This document shows positions 12,314 to 20,325 of a DNA stretch of 20,325 bases, in pieces. Source of the stretch: a virus; the IMG/VR virus record IMGVR_UViG_3300017949_000091, positions 1 to 20,325 of that record; one strand, given 5' to 3'. Numbering within the stretch: the stretch's first letter is position 1; each line of letters begins with the position of its first letter. The notes under the pieces are model-generated. The model was not told the DNA's origin and did not search any database. It saw nothing but the letters and a program-made list of their open reading frames with translations. Made by a program: the position numbers and the translations under genes.

Positions 12314-12625
12314 TTAACAGTTCCATTTACGCAGCGACTTATTGATTCTACTATTAGGATCTCTTGCTGTCTTTGCTGAGGTTAATCTCTTCTTCATTCC
12401 ACTCATTCTAGCACAAAATGATTTACGTCTATTAGCAGCTTTACTACCTGGCTTTAACTTACTCGGCTTAGTAGTTACTGCCATCTTTAGCTTACTACCT
12501 GGATTCGCTCTACGATAAGAAGCTACACCCTTAGCGTTAAGTCCACCACTCTCGCTCTTACCTTCTTTACGTTGCCATGCTGCTGACAATTTTTTCTTTG
12601 CTACTTTTTTTGCCACATCTTTCAT
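12314..12625 (-). CDS. DUF6321-like conserved basic phage protein
   Basis: A 103-residue, very basic protein with AAGGA before the ATG, coupled to the end of the 959-aa gene (TAATG). The line SAAWQRKEGKSESGGLNAKG, followed by RRKSFCARMSGMKKRLTSAK and DPNSRINKSLRKWNC, matches a phage protein family I know as DUF6321-like. It is strongly conserved in marine and cyanophages but has no known function. The many Lys/Arg and the late-operon position would suit a DNA-associated virion component. Cys residues (FCARM and the terminal Cys) are typical of the family. Confidence 0.75.
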   Translation of the reverse strand: MKDVAKKVAKKKLSAAWQRKEGKSESGGLNAKGVASYRRANPGSKLKMAVTTKPSKLKPGSKAANRRKSFCARMSGMKKRLTSAKTARDPNSRINKSLRKWNC

Positions 12626-15504
12626 TAGTAATCCTTAATAAATTTATTTTGTTTCTTTTTAAATTGAAAGAAGTTAGCTGGATCACTTTGCTTTTCTTCA
12701 TACAATTCTTTAGGAATCATTCTAAATGACTCAGAAGATTGATTATTAAAAGCAGTAGATAATTCTTTTCTTCTTCTAGTATTTCTAATTTTTCCAATGT
12801 CAGCATTTACTTTTGCAATATCTTCTTCACTAAAAGCTCTACCTCCAAACCCTATACCTGGCTGTACATATTGAGCTGGTACGGCTCTAATTACCTGATC
12901 CATTAAAGCACTAACTGAACCTAGATCTCTATTGTCTATAGCTGTACTTAAATTACTAGCCATTTCAGGATCAATATCTTCTACTAAATGAAGTATTTTG
13001 TCAGCTCTTCTGATTACTTCATTAGGATCTCTAGCTAACGGCTGATCAATAAATGTAAGTTCTGCCATAGCTCTTGTCATGTTATCAAATTGATCGTTAG
13101 CACTCAAACTACTGGAAGTAACTAATCTATTAGCAATAGCAGCAGTAGCCTCAGGATTTTTTTCCATTATTCTTATAGCTTCGTTAGCTGACTTAGTTAT
13201 AGCTCCATTAAATCTTTTACTCATAGCTACGCCTCTAAGTCCTGCAATAGCTATACCTGTTTTAGCGTATGGAAGTCCTACAGTAGTTCCTAAAATACCA
13301 GCAGCAGAAGTATATCTAACAATAGAGTCAGTAAATACTCTGGACAATAAACTTTTACCGTCATCTATGTTCATTTGATTTTTAATAAATGAAGAAGCCT
13401 CCGCTAAGTCTCCATACTTTTGCTTTAAGCCCACATATTGTTGTCCTACATCAACTCCTAACTTACTACTCTCTTTTGCTAATGTTTCATCAATTATGTC
13501 ACCCATGATAGATCCTATTTGATCTTTACCTTGAGCAATTCTATATTGAATAGCTGCCTGAGCATCAGCCTCTTTAGGCATCCTAACGGATCTATACATA
13601 CGTTGTAATTGACTTTTTTGTTTAGATAATTCTGATAGATTCCATTGCTGAGGTTCAAATACTTCTTTTAATATATTAGCTCCTGTCTTAGGATCTACAG
13701 ATTGCTCAACGGATTTTAAACTTTGAGTAAGATTTATTAAGTAGTCATCAAGAGCTGCTGCTACAGCCTTATCTTCAGGTAAAGATTTAACAGCTTGCAT
13801 AGGTTTAATAATTTGTTCTCTAATTCTTGTTCTTAATTCATAGCCATTTATAGAAGGCTGCCCTAACATTTCGTCTACTTGATTTAGTAGAGCAGACATC
13901 TCTCCCCCTACAACATCAGCATTTTTATTTACAGAATTGTAAAAATCTTCTCTGTTCATAGTAGGTTTAATAAGTGGAGTTCCATCTAAGTCAGTGTAGT
14001 TTACCATTCTTTCTGCAAAAGCGTCTACTTGTTTACCTACTTGAGCTAACTTTGCTTTTGCTGTCAAAGAACCTGCTTTACTAGGCTGTCTATAGCCTCC
14101 AGTTAAAAAGTTTACTAAAGCAGAAGATCTTACTTTACCTAATGTATCCGTTACAGCTTCTACCCCAGCTCTATATGCTGGCATCATTGCTTCCCCAATA
14201 CCTCCTATAGCTCCGCCTATTGCCATATCTTTAGCAGCACCTTCTATGGTTTGTGCTTCAGTCCTACCTGCTTCATGAGCAATCCCACTAAGAGTTCCGT
14301 ATAGTACGCTACCTCCTCTTGTAAGTACACCTGCTCCAAAGGCAAGAGGTCCTACAGTAGCATAGTTTAATGCAGTACCAGCTAAGTCACCTGCCATATA
14401 AGATATTGGGTTATCAGTTCTGTACTGATCTACTAATTCTTTTTCAGAATTTTTATGTTTTCTATATTGTTCAGCTAAACGTGTTATTGGCATTTGATCG
14501 CCATCTAACTGAGCCTTAGTAAAGCTGGCTAAGGTATCATTAACAACTTGCTTACCTAAGTCAGTAGTGAGTACATCGTTTACTGTAGCAGCTCCAGCAG
14601 AAATTTCATCTTCAAGTCCGTAGCTAAATCCTTGTCCCATACCCTTCATAAAAGACTGTCCCATGCTAAACTCAGGTCTAGAAGGTTGTTCAGGTTGAGG
14701 AGCTTCAGTAGGTTGACTACCTTCTGGTCCTGATACTAATGTAAATGTTTTCTCAGGCTCTTGTCCTTCTGGACCTCTAACCAGTGTAAATTGTTTATCT
14801 GGATTTTCAATCTTTTCTGCCATTTCATTCCCCATAGCTGGTGCCAAAGGGTTTAAGTCTCCCAATGGGTTAGCTGATTCTTTTAATTCTTCTTTTGCTT
14901 TTTGTCTTTCTAGTACAGATTGTTCTGCTTCTGAATATATATCTTTTCCTATATATTCTCCTACTTCATCTGCTCCTGTCCATGTAGGCTGTCCATATTT
15001 GTACTCACCTTTACTATCTGGTAACGATGCCCATATTGTAGCCAAAGCATCTTGAGCAGCTTTTGGTTTACCAGATTCTAATTTTTTAAAAAACTTTGCT
15101 TGCTTTAATCTTTCTTCTACTAATCTGTCTTGTAACTCAGGACTAAATTTTTCATCCATAGATAGTTTTAATTTTTGAACTAGCCCAGGCATAAATTTAC
15201 CTGTTTTCTTATTTTTTGCTCCGAACAAGGTTGACTTAGTAAATTGATAGGCTCCAGCAGCAGTAGAATTTAATTTATTGTCTTTATTAGCTAATATACC
15301 TTCTTGATGTTTTTTTAATTCTGCAAGAGTCATTTCACTTACAGGTTTATCAGAAGCAGGGTCATATATACCATGTCCAAGAGTAACATCATAACTAGAT
15401 TTATATCCTTTTTTCTTAGCCTTAGGATGCTCTAAAGTAGTCCCCTCAGCTTTAATAATGTCAGCTCTTAATTTTTCTAAAAACTTCTTTCTTCTATCAC
15501 TCAT
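12625..15504 (-). CDS. Large ejection/internal virion protein with lambda-R-like transglycosylase domain
   Basis: A 959-residue protein. Residues 7 to about 170 follow the lambda R endolysin line: IIKAEGTT (E20 aligns with the catalytic Glu of lambda R), YDVTLGHG (38-45), STAAGAYQF (80-88), FSPELQDRL and TIWASLP (156-162). This predicts cleavage of peptidoglycan glycan strands without water. A Pro/Glu linker with two FTLVxGPEG repeats (239-262) follows. Then comes a long helical body with a Gly/Ala-rich hydrophobic stretch (about 370-440) that could insert into membrane, and a charged tail. The layout resembles T7 gp16-type injection proteins, which drill the cell wall during DNA entry. AGGGA precedes the ATG. 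No separate endolysin gene lies in the window. Confidence 0.8.
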   Translation of the reverse strand: MSDRRKKFLEKLRADIIKAEGTTLEHPKAKKKGYKSSYDVTLGHGIYDPASDKPVSEMTLAELKKHQEGILANKDNKLNSTAAGAYQFTKSTLFGAKNKKTGKFMPGLVQKLKLSMDEKFSPELQDRLVEERLKQAKFFKKLESGKPKAAQDALATIWASLPDSKGEYKYGQPTWTGADEVGEYIGKDIYSEAEQSVLERQKAKEELKESANPLGDLNPLAPAMGNEMAEKIENPDKQFTLVRGPEGQEPEKTFTLVSGPEGSQPTEAPQPEQPSRPEFSMGQSFMKGMGQGFSYGLEDEISAGAATVNDVLTTDLGKQVVNDTLASFTKAQLDGDQMPITRLAEQYRKHKNSEKELVDQYRTDNPISYMAGDLAGTALNYATVGPLAFGAGVLTRGGSVLYGTLSGIAHEAGRTEAQTIEGAAKDMAIGGAIGGIGEAMMPAYRAGVEAVTDTLGKVRSSALVNFLTGGYRQPSKAGSLTAKAKLAQVGKQVDAFAERMVNYTDLDGTPLIKPTMNREDFYNSVNKNADVVGGEMSALLNQVDEMLGQPSINGYELRTRIREQIIKPMQAVKSLPEDKAVAAALDDYLINLTQSLKSVEQSVDPKTGANILKEVFEPQQWNLSELSKQKSQLQRMYRSVRMPKEADAQAAIQYRIAQGKDQIGSIMGDIIDETLAKESSKLGVDVGQQYVGLKQKYGDLAEASSFIKNQMNIDDGKSLLSRVFTDSIVRYTSAAGILGTTVGLPYAKTGIAIAGLRGVAMSKRFNGAITKSANEAIRIMEKNPEATAAIANRLVTSSSLSANDQFDNMTRAMAELTFIDQPLARDPNEVIRRADKILHLVEDIDPEMASNLSTAIDNRDLGSVSALMDQVIRAVPAQYVQPGIGFGGRAFSEEDIAKVNADIGKIRNTRRRKELSTAFNNQSSESFRMIPKELYEEKQSDPANFFQFKKKQNKFIKDY
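14716..14790 (-). repeat. Two FTLVxGPEG repeats in the ejection protein linker
   Basis: Residues 239-247 (FTLVRGPEG) and 254-262 (FTLVSGPEG) of the 959-aa protein repeat with a 15-residue period inside a Pro/Glu-rich linker. They sit between the transglycosylase domain and the helical body. A tandem duplication of about 45 bases is the likely origin. The linker probably gives the enzyme domain freedom to move. Confidence 0.6.
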
Positions 15505-15506
15505 AT

Positions 15507-16520
15507 TTATTTTTCCCTATAAGATCCATCTGGCATTACTACATATTGTTTACCTGACTGATCCTGTATAATAGATCCTGGAGCAAATTGTTGTGATCTT
15601 TGTCTTTCTGCTCCTTGTTTTTTCTGAAGTAATTTTTGCTGTTCGCCTAAAGCTTTCTGGTATCCTTGTAGCCATTCATCAATAACTTTTTTAGAGGAGC
15701 GTAAAGTAGGTACAGCTTTTTGAGCAAATCTTAATTCAAAGTCAGACTTTTGACCTGTAAGTTTTTGTAGTTTTTCTAATGCTTTGGAGTCAAATATTGT
15801 TTGAAGTTTAAACCTAGTACCTTCTCTTCCCACAGCATCAGCATCATCAGACATTTTATCAAGAGTTCTAAATTGCTCAGATCCAGCAAAGTACCCTACT
15901 GATTTAGGAAACAGTTTTAAATCTTTCATAGCATCAGTAGTTTGTTGAATTGTTTGATTTATATCCTCCATAGAGGTTTGTTGTTTCTCTATCTTTTCTC
16001 TAGATTTTTCTTCTTTCTCTTCTTCATATTTTTTCTGCTCAAAAGCTAGTCTTCTATCTGCTGTAGATTGCGGAGTTACCCCTTTTTTTCTTTGATCCAT
16101 TAAAAATTTTCTATCTTCAGCATGTTCTTTAGCAGCTAACTGACGAGCTTGATACCCTTCAAACCCACTCATTATTTTATCAGTCATAGCCATTGCAGAG
16201 TTACCTCCGAACAATTGCGCTACAAGCCGAGGTCCAAAGTATGACATTGCATCTTTAAATTGTGTGTCTAAAGAATCTCTAGTTCTGTTAAGAAACTCCT
16301 GTTTATCAGAGCCTTGCTGTTGAGCTTGCATCTCTTGAGCTTTAGCTTGTTTAGCTTGATTAATAGAAGCTACACCTTGCTGCATGGATTGTTGAGAAGT
16401 GTTTGCAGCAGAAGTATTCTTATTAATCTCTTTCTTTAACTTATTCTCGTCATCAATAGGCTGGTCTTGAATCTCAGTATCAGCTAAATTTGTAGCTTTT
16501 TTTAGTTTCTCATTTGCCAT
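15507..16520 (-). CDS. Gln/Lys-rich internal virion protein candidate
   Basis: A 337-residue protein with AAGGA 8 bases before the ATG, overlapping the Hint gene by 11 bases. The N-terminal 90 residues are low-complexity and Q/A-rich (MQQGVASINQAKQAKAQEMQ). The middle is charged helix (RRLAFEQKKYEEEKEEKSRE) likely to form a coiled coil. The C-terminal third has more order (LKLFPKSVGYFAGSEQFRTL...RFAQKAVPTLRSSKKVIDEW) and ends GKQYVVMPDGSYREK. Its place between the 394-aa and 959-aa genes mirrors the three-protein ejection modules of podoviruses (for example T7 gp14/15/16, P22 gp7/20/16). No direct homology is seen. Confidence 0.65.
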   Translation of the reverse strand: MANEKLKKATNLADTEIQDQPIDDENKLKKEINKNTSAANTSQQSMQQGVASINQAKQAKAQEMQAQQQGSDKQEFLNRTRDSLDTQFKDAMSYFGPRLVAQLFGGNSAMAMTDKIMSGFEGYQARQLAAKEHAEDRKFLMDQRKKGVTPQSTADRRLAFEQKKYEEEKEEKSREKIEKQQTSMEDINQTIQQTTDAMKDLKLFPKSVGYFAGSEQFRTLDKMSDDADAVGREGTRFKLQTIFDSKALEKLQKLTGQKSDFELRFAQKAVPTLRSSKKVIDEWLQGYQKALGEQQKLLQKKQGAERQRSQQFAPGSIIQDQSGKQYVVMPDGSYREK

Positions 16521-17694
16521 AATTAATTCCTTTCATTCTATATGTCATGTCTTCTCTTACTTCTCTATAGTTCTCTTCCATGCCAAAGTCACCTGATACA
16601 AAACTAGTTACATAACATCTATTCTCTGTATATATTGGGTATACTACATCATGATTAGCACCAGTATAAAGTGAAGCATGAACAGATTCGTCAGCTCTTT
16701 GATATGTTTCTGATTTAGGATCAAATATTAAGTGAGATTGAGTGAATACTTCTCCATTTAAAGTGTACATAAGTTCTTTAGTAAGGACAGTTCCAGTACC
16801 TTCTACCTTACCTCCTAGCATTACTTCGTCACCTATTTTTATATCTTCTATATTTTTGTAAGAGTGGTCAGCCATAAGAACTTTAGTACCTGCTATGTGA
16901 CACCCTCCACCTCTTTTTGCAGCCGCATCTGCTTGCATTTGAGCAGCTCTTTCAGAACTAGCCATTTGCTCATATCCCATAATAGATTGAAACATGATGT
17001 CTCTTTCTTTAGCAGCCTGTCCAATGTCAAAAGTTTTAACTTCTCCTAATGAAGATGAGTAAGATTCTAGTCCCTGTCTTTTGGCAGATTCTTGAGCCAT
17101 GAAAATATCTGACTCTATATTAGCTCTAGCAGCCAAGCCTTGCGCAGCCAAACTTCGCTGTTGAGCCGCAACCCCAGCACCCTTAGCACCGCCTAATGCA
17201 CCGCCTAACTGGAACCCTGCCATTTGTTGAGCTTGTCCCATCTGTTGAGCCATTCGAGCCCTCATTTGCTCACGCTCTGCTGAACTAATACCTTCGTCTG
17301 CTATCTTCTTCTTTCTTCGTAATACTTCCTGAACATCTCTGTCAGCTCCCATTCGCTCTAGTCCGTCTGGACCTAGAATTTCAAGACCTGTCTGAATACC
17401 TTTTTCTTTTGCAGATAATTCAGGATTTTGTAAACTTTTTATTTGAGCATCTATACCTGCTTGCTTAGAATCAAACTCTTGCTGCTTCATTTGATCTTGC
17501 CTCTGTCTTTCTCTACGTTGAGATGTAGAAGCTCCGTATAGAAAAGCAGAATTAGATGCTTGATCTGGTTTAGATGCATCAAAATTAGCCTGATTCTGTA
17601 TTTTCTGTTGTTCTAATTTTTTTATTTCAGAATTTCTACCAGCCTGAGCTTGCTGCTGCTGTCGTTGATAACTCTTTACATAATTACTTGCCAT
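16510..17694 (-). CDS. Q/A-rich virion protein with C-terminal Hint (hedgehog/intein) domain
   Basis: A 394-residue protein; the ATG at 17694 has GAGG 6 bases upstream. Residues 1-261 are Gln/Ala-rich helix (ARMAQQMGQAQQMAGFQLGG), like small ejection proteins. After GGG the rest is a Hint domain: C265 starts CHIAGTKVLMADHSYKNIED, then IKIGDEVML (block A), FTQSH (T318-x-x-H321, block B) and VYPIYTENRCY (350-361, block F-like). Hint domains attack their own N-terminal peptide bond at the Cys. There is no C-terminal His-Asn and no extein after it, so splicing is unlikely. Release of a 264-residue mature protein or attachment to a nucleophile is possible. The His that often stands in the block F TxNH motif is Arg359. 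Confidence 0.82.
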   Translation of the reverse strand: MASNYVKSYQRQQQQAQAGRNSEIKKLEQQKIQNQANFDASKPDQASNSAFLYGASTSQRRERQRQDQMKQQEFDSKQAGIDAQIKSLQNPELSAKEKGIQTGLEILGPDGLERMGADRDVQEVLRRKKKIADEGISSAEREQMRARMAQQMGQAQQMAGFQLGGALGGAKGAGVAAQQRSLAAQGLAARANIESDIFMAQESAKRQGLESYSSSLGEVKTFDIGQAAKERDIMFQSIMGYEQMASSERAAQMQADAAAKRGGGCHIAGTKVLMADHSYKNIEDIKIGDEVMLGGKVEGTGTVLTKELMYTLNGEVFTQSHLIFDPKSETYQRADESVHASLYTGANHDVVYPIYTENRCYVTSFVSGDFGMEENYREVREDMTYRMKGINYGK

Positions 17695-17696
17695 AT

Positions 17697-18020
17697 TTAC
17701 CTCATAAATACAACGGTAGCTTTAACCGTTTCATTTCCATTATTCTTCAAATATATATTATCTATATTCCATTGAATAGTTTCTTTACCGTCTTGTAAAG
17801 TGGTTTTAGTTAATAGTCCGTTGCCTTCTTGCGACACAATTATATACCTAGTAGGCGTAGAAGTCAACTTATTTCTTATAGTTACAGTCTTTCCAGCCGC
17901 TACTGAGAACGTAGTTTCAAAGGTTTCCATGTTATCTGCGAAGGTAAGCCTTCCCAAACCATGCGTAAGTTTGCTCACTAACTCCTCAATATCTTTAATA
18001 GTTTCTAGACTAAATTTCAT
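17697..18020 (-). CDS. Conserved small tail-associated protein
   Basis: A 107-residue protein coupled by a 1-base TAATG overlap to the large tail gene. The N-terminal helix MKFSLETIKDIEELVSKLTH leads into GLGRLTFADNMETFETTF and then a beta region (KTVTIRNKLTSTPTRYIIVS, QEGNGLLTK, ETIQWNIDNIYLKNN, TVKATVVFMR). I recall this helix-plus-beta-sandwich pattern, with the LGRLTFADN and PTRYIIVSQ lines, next to tail genes in other podoviruses. Its position suggests a minor tail, adaptor or chaperone role. No function is established. Confidence 0.7.
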   Translation of the reverse strand: MKFSLETIKDIEELVSKLTHGLGRLTFADNMETFETTFSVAAGKTVTIRNKLTSTPTRYIIVSQEGNGLLTKTTLQDGKETIQWNIDNIYLKNNGNETVKATVVFMR

Positions 18021-20325
18021 TACTCTTTGATCTCCGGTCTATATGGAGCTGCTATTTCAAGCTCATAGTTAGTTATTAGCACGTTTTCATTGTTCTCATT
18101 ATTAGCAAATCTTATTTTAAAAGACCTAGCTTTACCTGTAGGCAATTTACTCTTTAAATATTGAGCAGGAATAGATCCCCAGGAATCACTCCCCCAGGCA
18201 AAATTACCCCAGCCTCCACCAGTAATAGCTCCAAAGTCAAAAGTTATCTTTCCTTCATTATAGTTTTGATAATTCTTTTGAATACCTGCTTCAAGTAAGA
18301 ATCCTGGAGACTCAAATACACCGTCAGTGTCAAAGCTATGTACTTTAATACGCAAAAACTTTTTAGGTGTTGTAGGATCTCCTAAAGATTCCCAATTAGT
18401 TTCATACACAAAGTTTATAGGGTTCCCATTATCACTATAATCGTCAGTATCTCCTTGATTATTAACGGTAGCTAACGTGTTTGTAGTGTTTGTCAATTGA
18501 GCAAAGTTTAAAACCCCATCAACTTCTGTAATACCATTAGTAAATTCTATAGTATCCCAGCGTAACCATGCTCCCCTATAGTAATCAAAAGCTAAAATTA
18601 AACTATCTTTAGATATATAGGCATCCATAGTATCATTTATAATACTATACTCTTGATCTCCTTGAACTATGTAGTCAGGTATACATATAAGAAGTAGGTT
18701 TCTATCCGTCCAATTGTAAGTAATAGCTTTTTCTTTTATAAACTTATCTTGTAAAAATAGTGGTTTAATAATTTCAGATATTTCAGACAATCCTTGATTA
18801 CTAATACTAAATACTCCTGTATGAGATACGAAGGCAAGACCTCCTTTAAATTCTTCGATGGAAGCTTGACTAGTACACCCTACGCCCCCTTCTTTAGTAA
18901 TTAAGTTTACAGAAGGTAGCTCTAACTGGTTTATATTACCAGTAACACTAAATATACTATCTTTATGAAATACAAAAAGAGCATCTCTAAGAGCCGCTAC
19001 GGCAGTAATTTTTGAACCAAATGGAGATTCTACTACAATACCGTTATCATCATCTGGAAAGTATTCAGAACCTATCTCACCTGTAGTAAAGTTTTTAGGT
19101 AATGAGTATTGAACATTATTAACATTATCATTTTGACCAGCTATAACTAAACAGTTTTTAAATATGGTCAAATATTTTCCCTTAGGTGGGGGGTCTTTCC
19201 TTTTTATAGGTTCTACAAACGCTAAGAAAGGGTTTATTACTGGGTCATATTGTGTAGCTGCTTCTGCATCATTTGGCTCATCGTGGTATGTGTCTGTAAA
19301 TGTGGTAGGTAAAAAAGTACCTGGATTATTTGGATCCTCTGTTCCTCCAGCCACATATTCTAAGTCTGCTATTTTATAGTATTGTCCTACAACTTCACCT
19401 GCTATAGGAGAATATCCTTTTGATCTATATACTAAAATACGCAGCCTATTTTCTCCACTTAATTTTTCTATTGGATAATTAGTATCTGTTAAAGTAGTAC
19501 CTAAAGTAACTCCATTAGCTTCTTGCCAGGCTGTATCAAATACACCGTTTGTTTTAAAGGTACTTAAATCTGATATAGTTAATGGAAAAGTTAGATTTAC
19601 ACTTCTACCAGAACCTACAACTAGTTTAACTGGATCTGAAGGTTGACTACTTATAATGTTTCCTTTATAGTCAGTGTACTCATAAGCAAATCTATATTCG
19701 TAAGTTCTATCTCTTACAGCAGAAGAGACATCAACAATCTCTAGATCTCCATATATTAAAGCTTTATCTGATGGAACAGCTCCAGTATTATCTGTAAACA
19801 TTGCTTTAGTTATTCTAATATGGTTTGTATAATTGCCGTTAGCATCTTCTCCTAAATAACTAGTACCTTTTTCTACTGTATAATAATTTTTAATTCCTCC
19901 ATTACCATCAGTAATTACTTCTATCTGCAATCCTGTTCCAGATACTACAGTAGCTCCCTGAGCTGTGGTAAGTAAGTAAGTATTGTAAGCCTTTAAACTT
20001 CCAAAACTAGAAGGGTAACTAGAACCTACTGGCGCCTCTTTTCTATAAAATCCATCTGCATCAAATTGAAATAAATATTTGTAATCAGCAGTTAAATTTT
20101 CTGATACAATAGATTCCCCTGTAGAAGGATCTAGAACAGGGCTATACGTAGTATCATTAAAAGTAAAAAATTCTACTTGACCAGGTTGAATCTTGTGCAA
20201 ATAATTTGTATTAGGGCTAGTAATAGTATTAAAACTAAATGTAGCTATATCTTTACTACAATTAGGTAGACCTGCTCTATATACAGATTCTCCATCATAC
20301 TTTAATAGAGGATCTATACCATTAG
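18020..20325 (-). CDS. Large tail protein, nozzle-like (5' end beyond window)
   Basis: The reading frame is open from the window edge to 18020. A TTG at 20200 could be read as a start, but coding continues above it (GIDPLLKYDGESVYRAGLPN, followed by ITSPNTNYLHK), so the gene is truncated, with at least 767 residues present. It is beta-rich with an immunoglobulin-like middle (YEYRFAYEYTDYKGNIISSQ). A propeller-like set of repeats follows: KGKYLTIFKNCLVIAG, FGSKITAVAALRDALFVFHK, DSIFSVTG, GGLAFVSHTGVFSISNQ. Similar text occurs in podovirus tail nozzle proteins (T7 gp12 type), which carry DNA to the cell envelope. A gene at the head of this ejection/tail cluster fits. Confidence 0.65.
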   Translation of the reverse strand, partial: NGIDPLLKYDGESVYRAGLPNCSKDIATFSFNTITSPNTNYLHKIQPGQVEFFTFNDTTYSPVLDPSTGESIVSENLTADYKYLFQFDADGFYRKEAPVGSSYPSSFGSLKAYNTYLLTTAQGATVVSGTGLQIEVITDGNGGIKNYYTVEKGTSYLGEDANGNYTNHIRITKAMFTDNTGAVPSDKALIYGDLEIVDVSSAVRDRTYEYRFAYEYTDYKGNIISSQPSDPVKLVVGSGRSVNLTFPLTISDLSTFKTNGVFDTAWQEANGVTLGTTLTDTNYPIEKLSGENRLRILVYRSKGYSPIAGEVVGQYYKIADLEYVAGGTEDPNNPGTFLPTTFTDTYHDEPNDAEAATQYDPVINPFLAFVEPIKRKDPPPKGKYLTIFKNCLVIAGQNDNVNNVQYSLPKNFTTGEIGSEYFPDDDNGIVVESPFGSKITAVAALRDALFVFHKDSIFSVTGNINQLELPSVNLITKEGGVGCTSQASIEEFKGGLAFVSHTGVFSISNQGLSEISEIIKPLFLQDKFIKEKAITYNWTDRNLLLICIPDYIVQGDQEYSIINDTMDAYISKDSLILAFDYYRGAWLRWDTIEFTNGITEVDGVLNFAQLTNTTNTLATVNNQGDTDDYSDNGNPINFVYETNWESLGDPTTPKKFLRIKVHSFDTDGVFESPGFLLEAGIQKNYQNYNEGKITFDFGAITGGGWGNFAWGSDSWGSIPAQYLKSKLPTGKARSFKIRFANNENNENVLITNYELEIAAPYRPEIKE

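Noticed and set aside
16561-16902. A full splicing intein in the 394-aa protein
   Set aside because: The domain runs to the end of the protein, with no His-Asn plus Cys/Ser/Thr junction and no C-terminal extein, and there is no homing endonuclease. It is described as a Hint domain instead.
20198-20200. TTG start of the large tail protein
   Set aside because: The same frame continues open and protein-like to the window edge at 20325, so the real start lies outside the window.
1-20325. CRISPR array, insertion sequence or attachment site
   Set aside because: No repeat-spacer pattern, transposase, integrase or tRNA-like attachment sequence was found on reading both strands.

Overview
The window is a stretch of an AT-rich, tightly packed genome of a double-stranded DNA tailed phage. 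The podovirus-like gene content is a T7-type family A DNA polymerase, an internal virion or ejection protein block, a tail protein with nozzle-like sequence, a GTA-type holin and no visible contractile-tail genes. Many details (an XhlA-like protein, a DUF6321-like protein, a GTA-type 3TM holin, a DUF669 protein, a PolA with the FPGG form of motif B) recall marine podoviruses of Gram-negative bacteria. The host cannot be read from the sequence. No integrase, repressor, RNA polymerase, terminase, portal or capsid gene lies in the window. No tRNA gene or CRISPR array was recognised.

Layout. Positions 1-11287 are almost entirely + strand: about 25 genes with strong Shine-Dalgarno (SD) sites and ATGA/TAATG overlaps. 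The left part (1-2645) holds small proteins of unknown function. One gene there breaks the strand rule: a RusA-type Holliday-junction resolvase (1825-2295, minus) whose start codon shares a CATG with the start of the neighbouring + gene. It may be served by a leftward sigma70-like promoter at 2681-2708. The only sizeable non-coding stretch (2646-2840) holds this promoter, a small perfect hairpin and five GGTGTATA repeats spaced at 10-11 bp steps. Right of it come a PQ-loop-like membrane protein, a possible beta-barrel protein and the replication/recombination block: PrimPol-DUF3987 primase-helicase, RecE-like PDDEXK exonuclease, small proteins, DUF669 protein, family A polymerase with an intact proofreading domain, and a possible Hjc-like PDDEXK nuclease. 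A GNAT-like protein and a dATP/dGTP diphosphohydrolase end this arm.

The + arm meets the minus-strand late arm head-on at 11288-11293. The late arm reads right to left: a large tail protein running off the window edge, a conserved 107-aa protein, a Q/A-rich virion protein with a C-terminal Hint (hedgehog/intein) domain, a second Q-rich internal protein, a 959-aa probable ejection protein whose N-terminus is a lambda-R-like transglycosylase, a DUF6321-like protein, an XhlA-like protein, two Lys-rich small proteins and a 3TM holin.

Together the + genes make and process DNA (priming, unwinding, synthesis, end resection, junction resolution, dNTP pool control). The minus genes build the tail and ejection apparatus and lyse the cell. 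Several genes under 60 codons were found by reading the gaps directly (1758, 3477, 6703, 6815). The most unusual points are the Hint-tailed virion protein, the antisense RusA locus, the helically phased repeats, a possible structured RNA at 10583-10647, and the peptidoglycan lyase built into the ejection protein.
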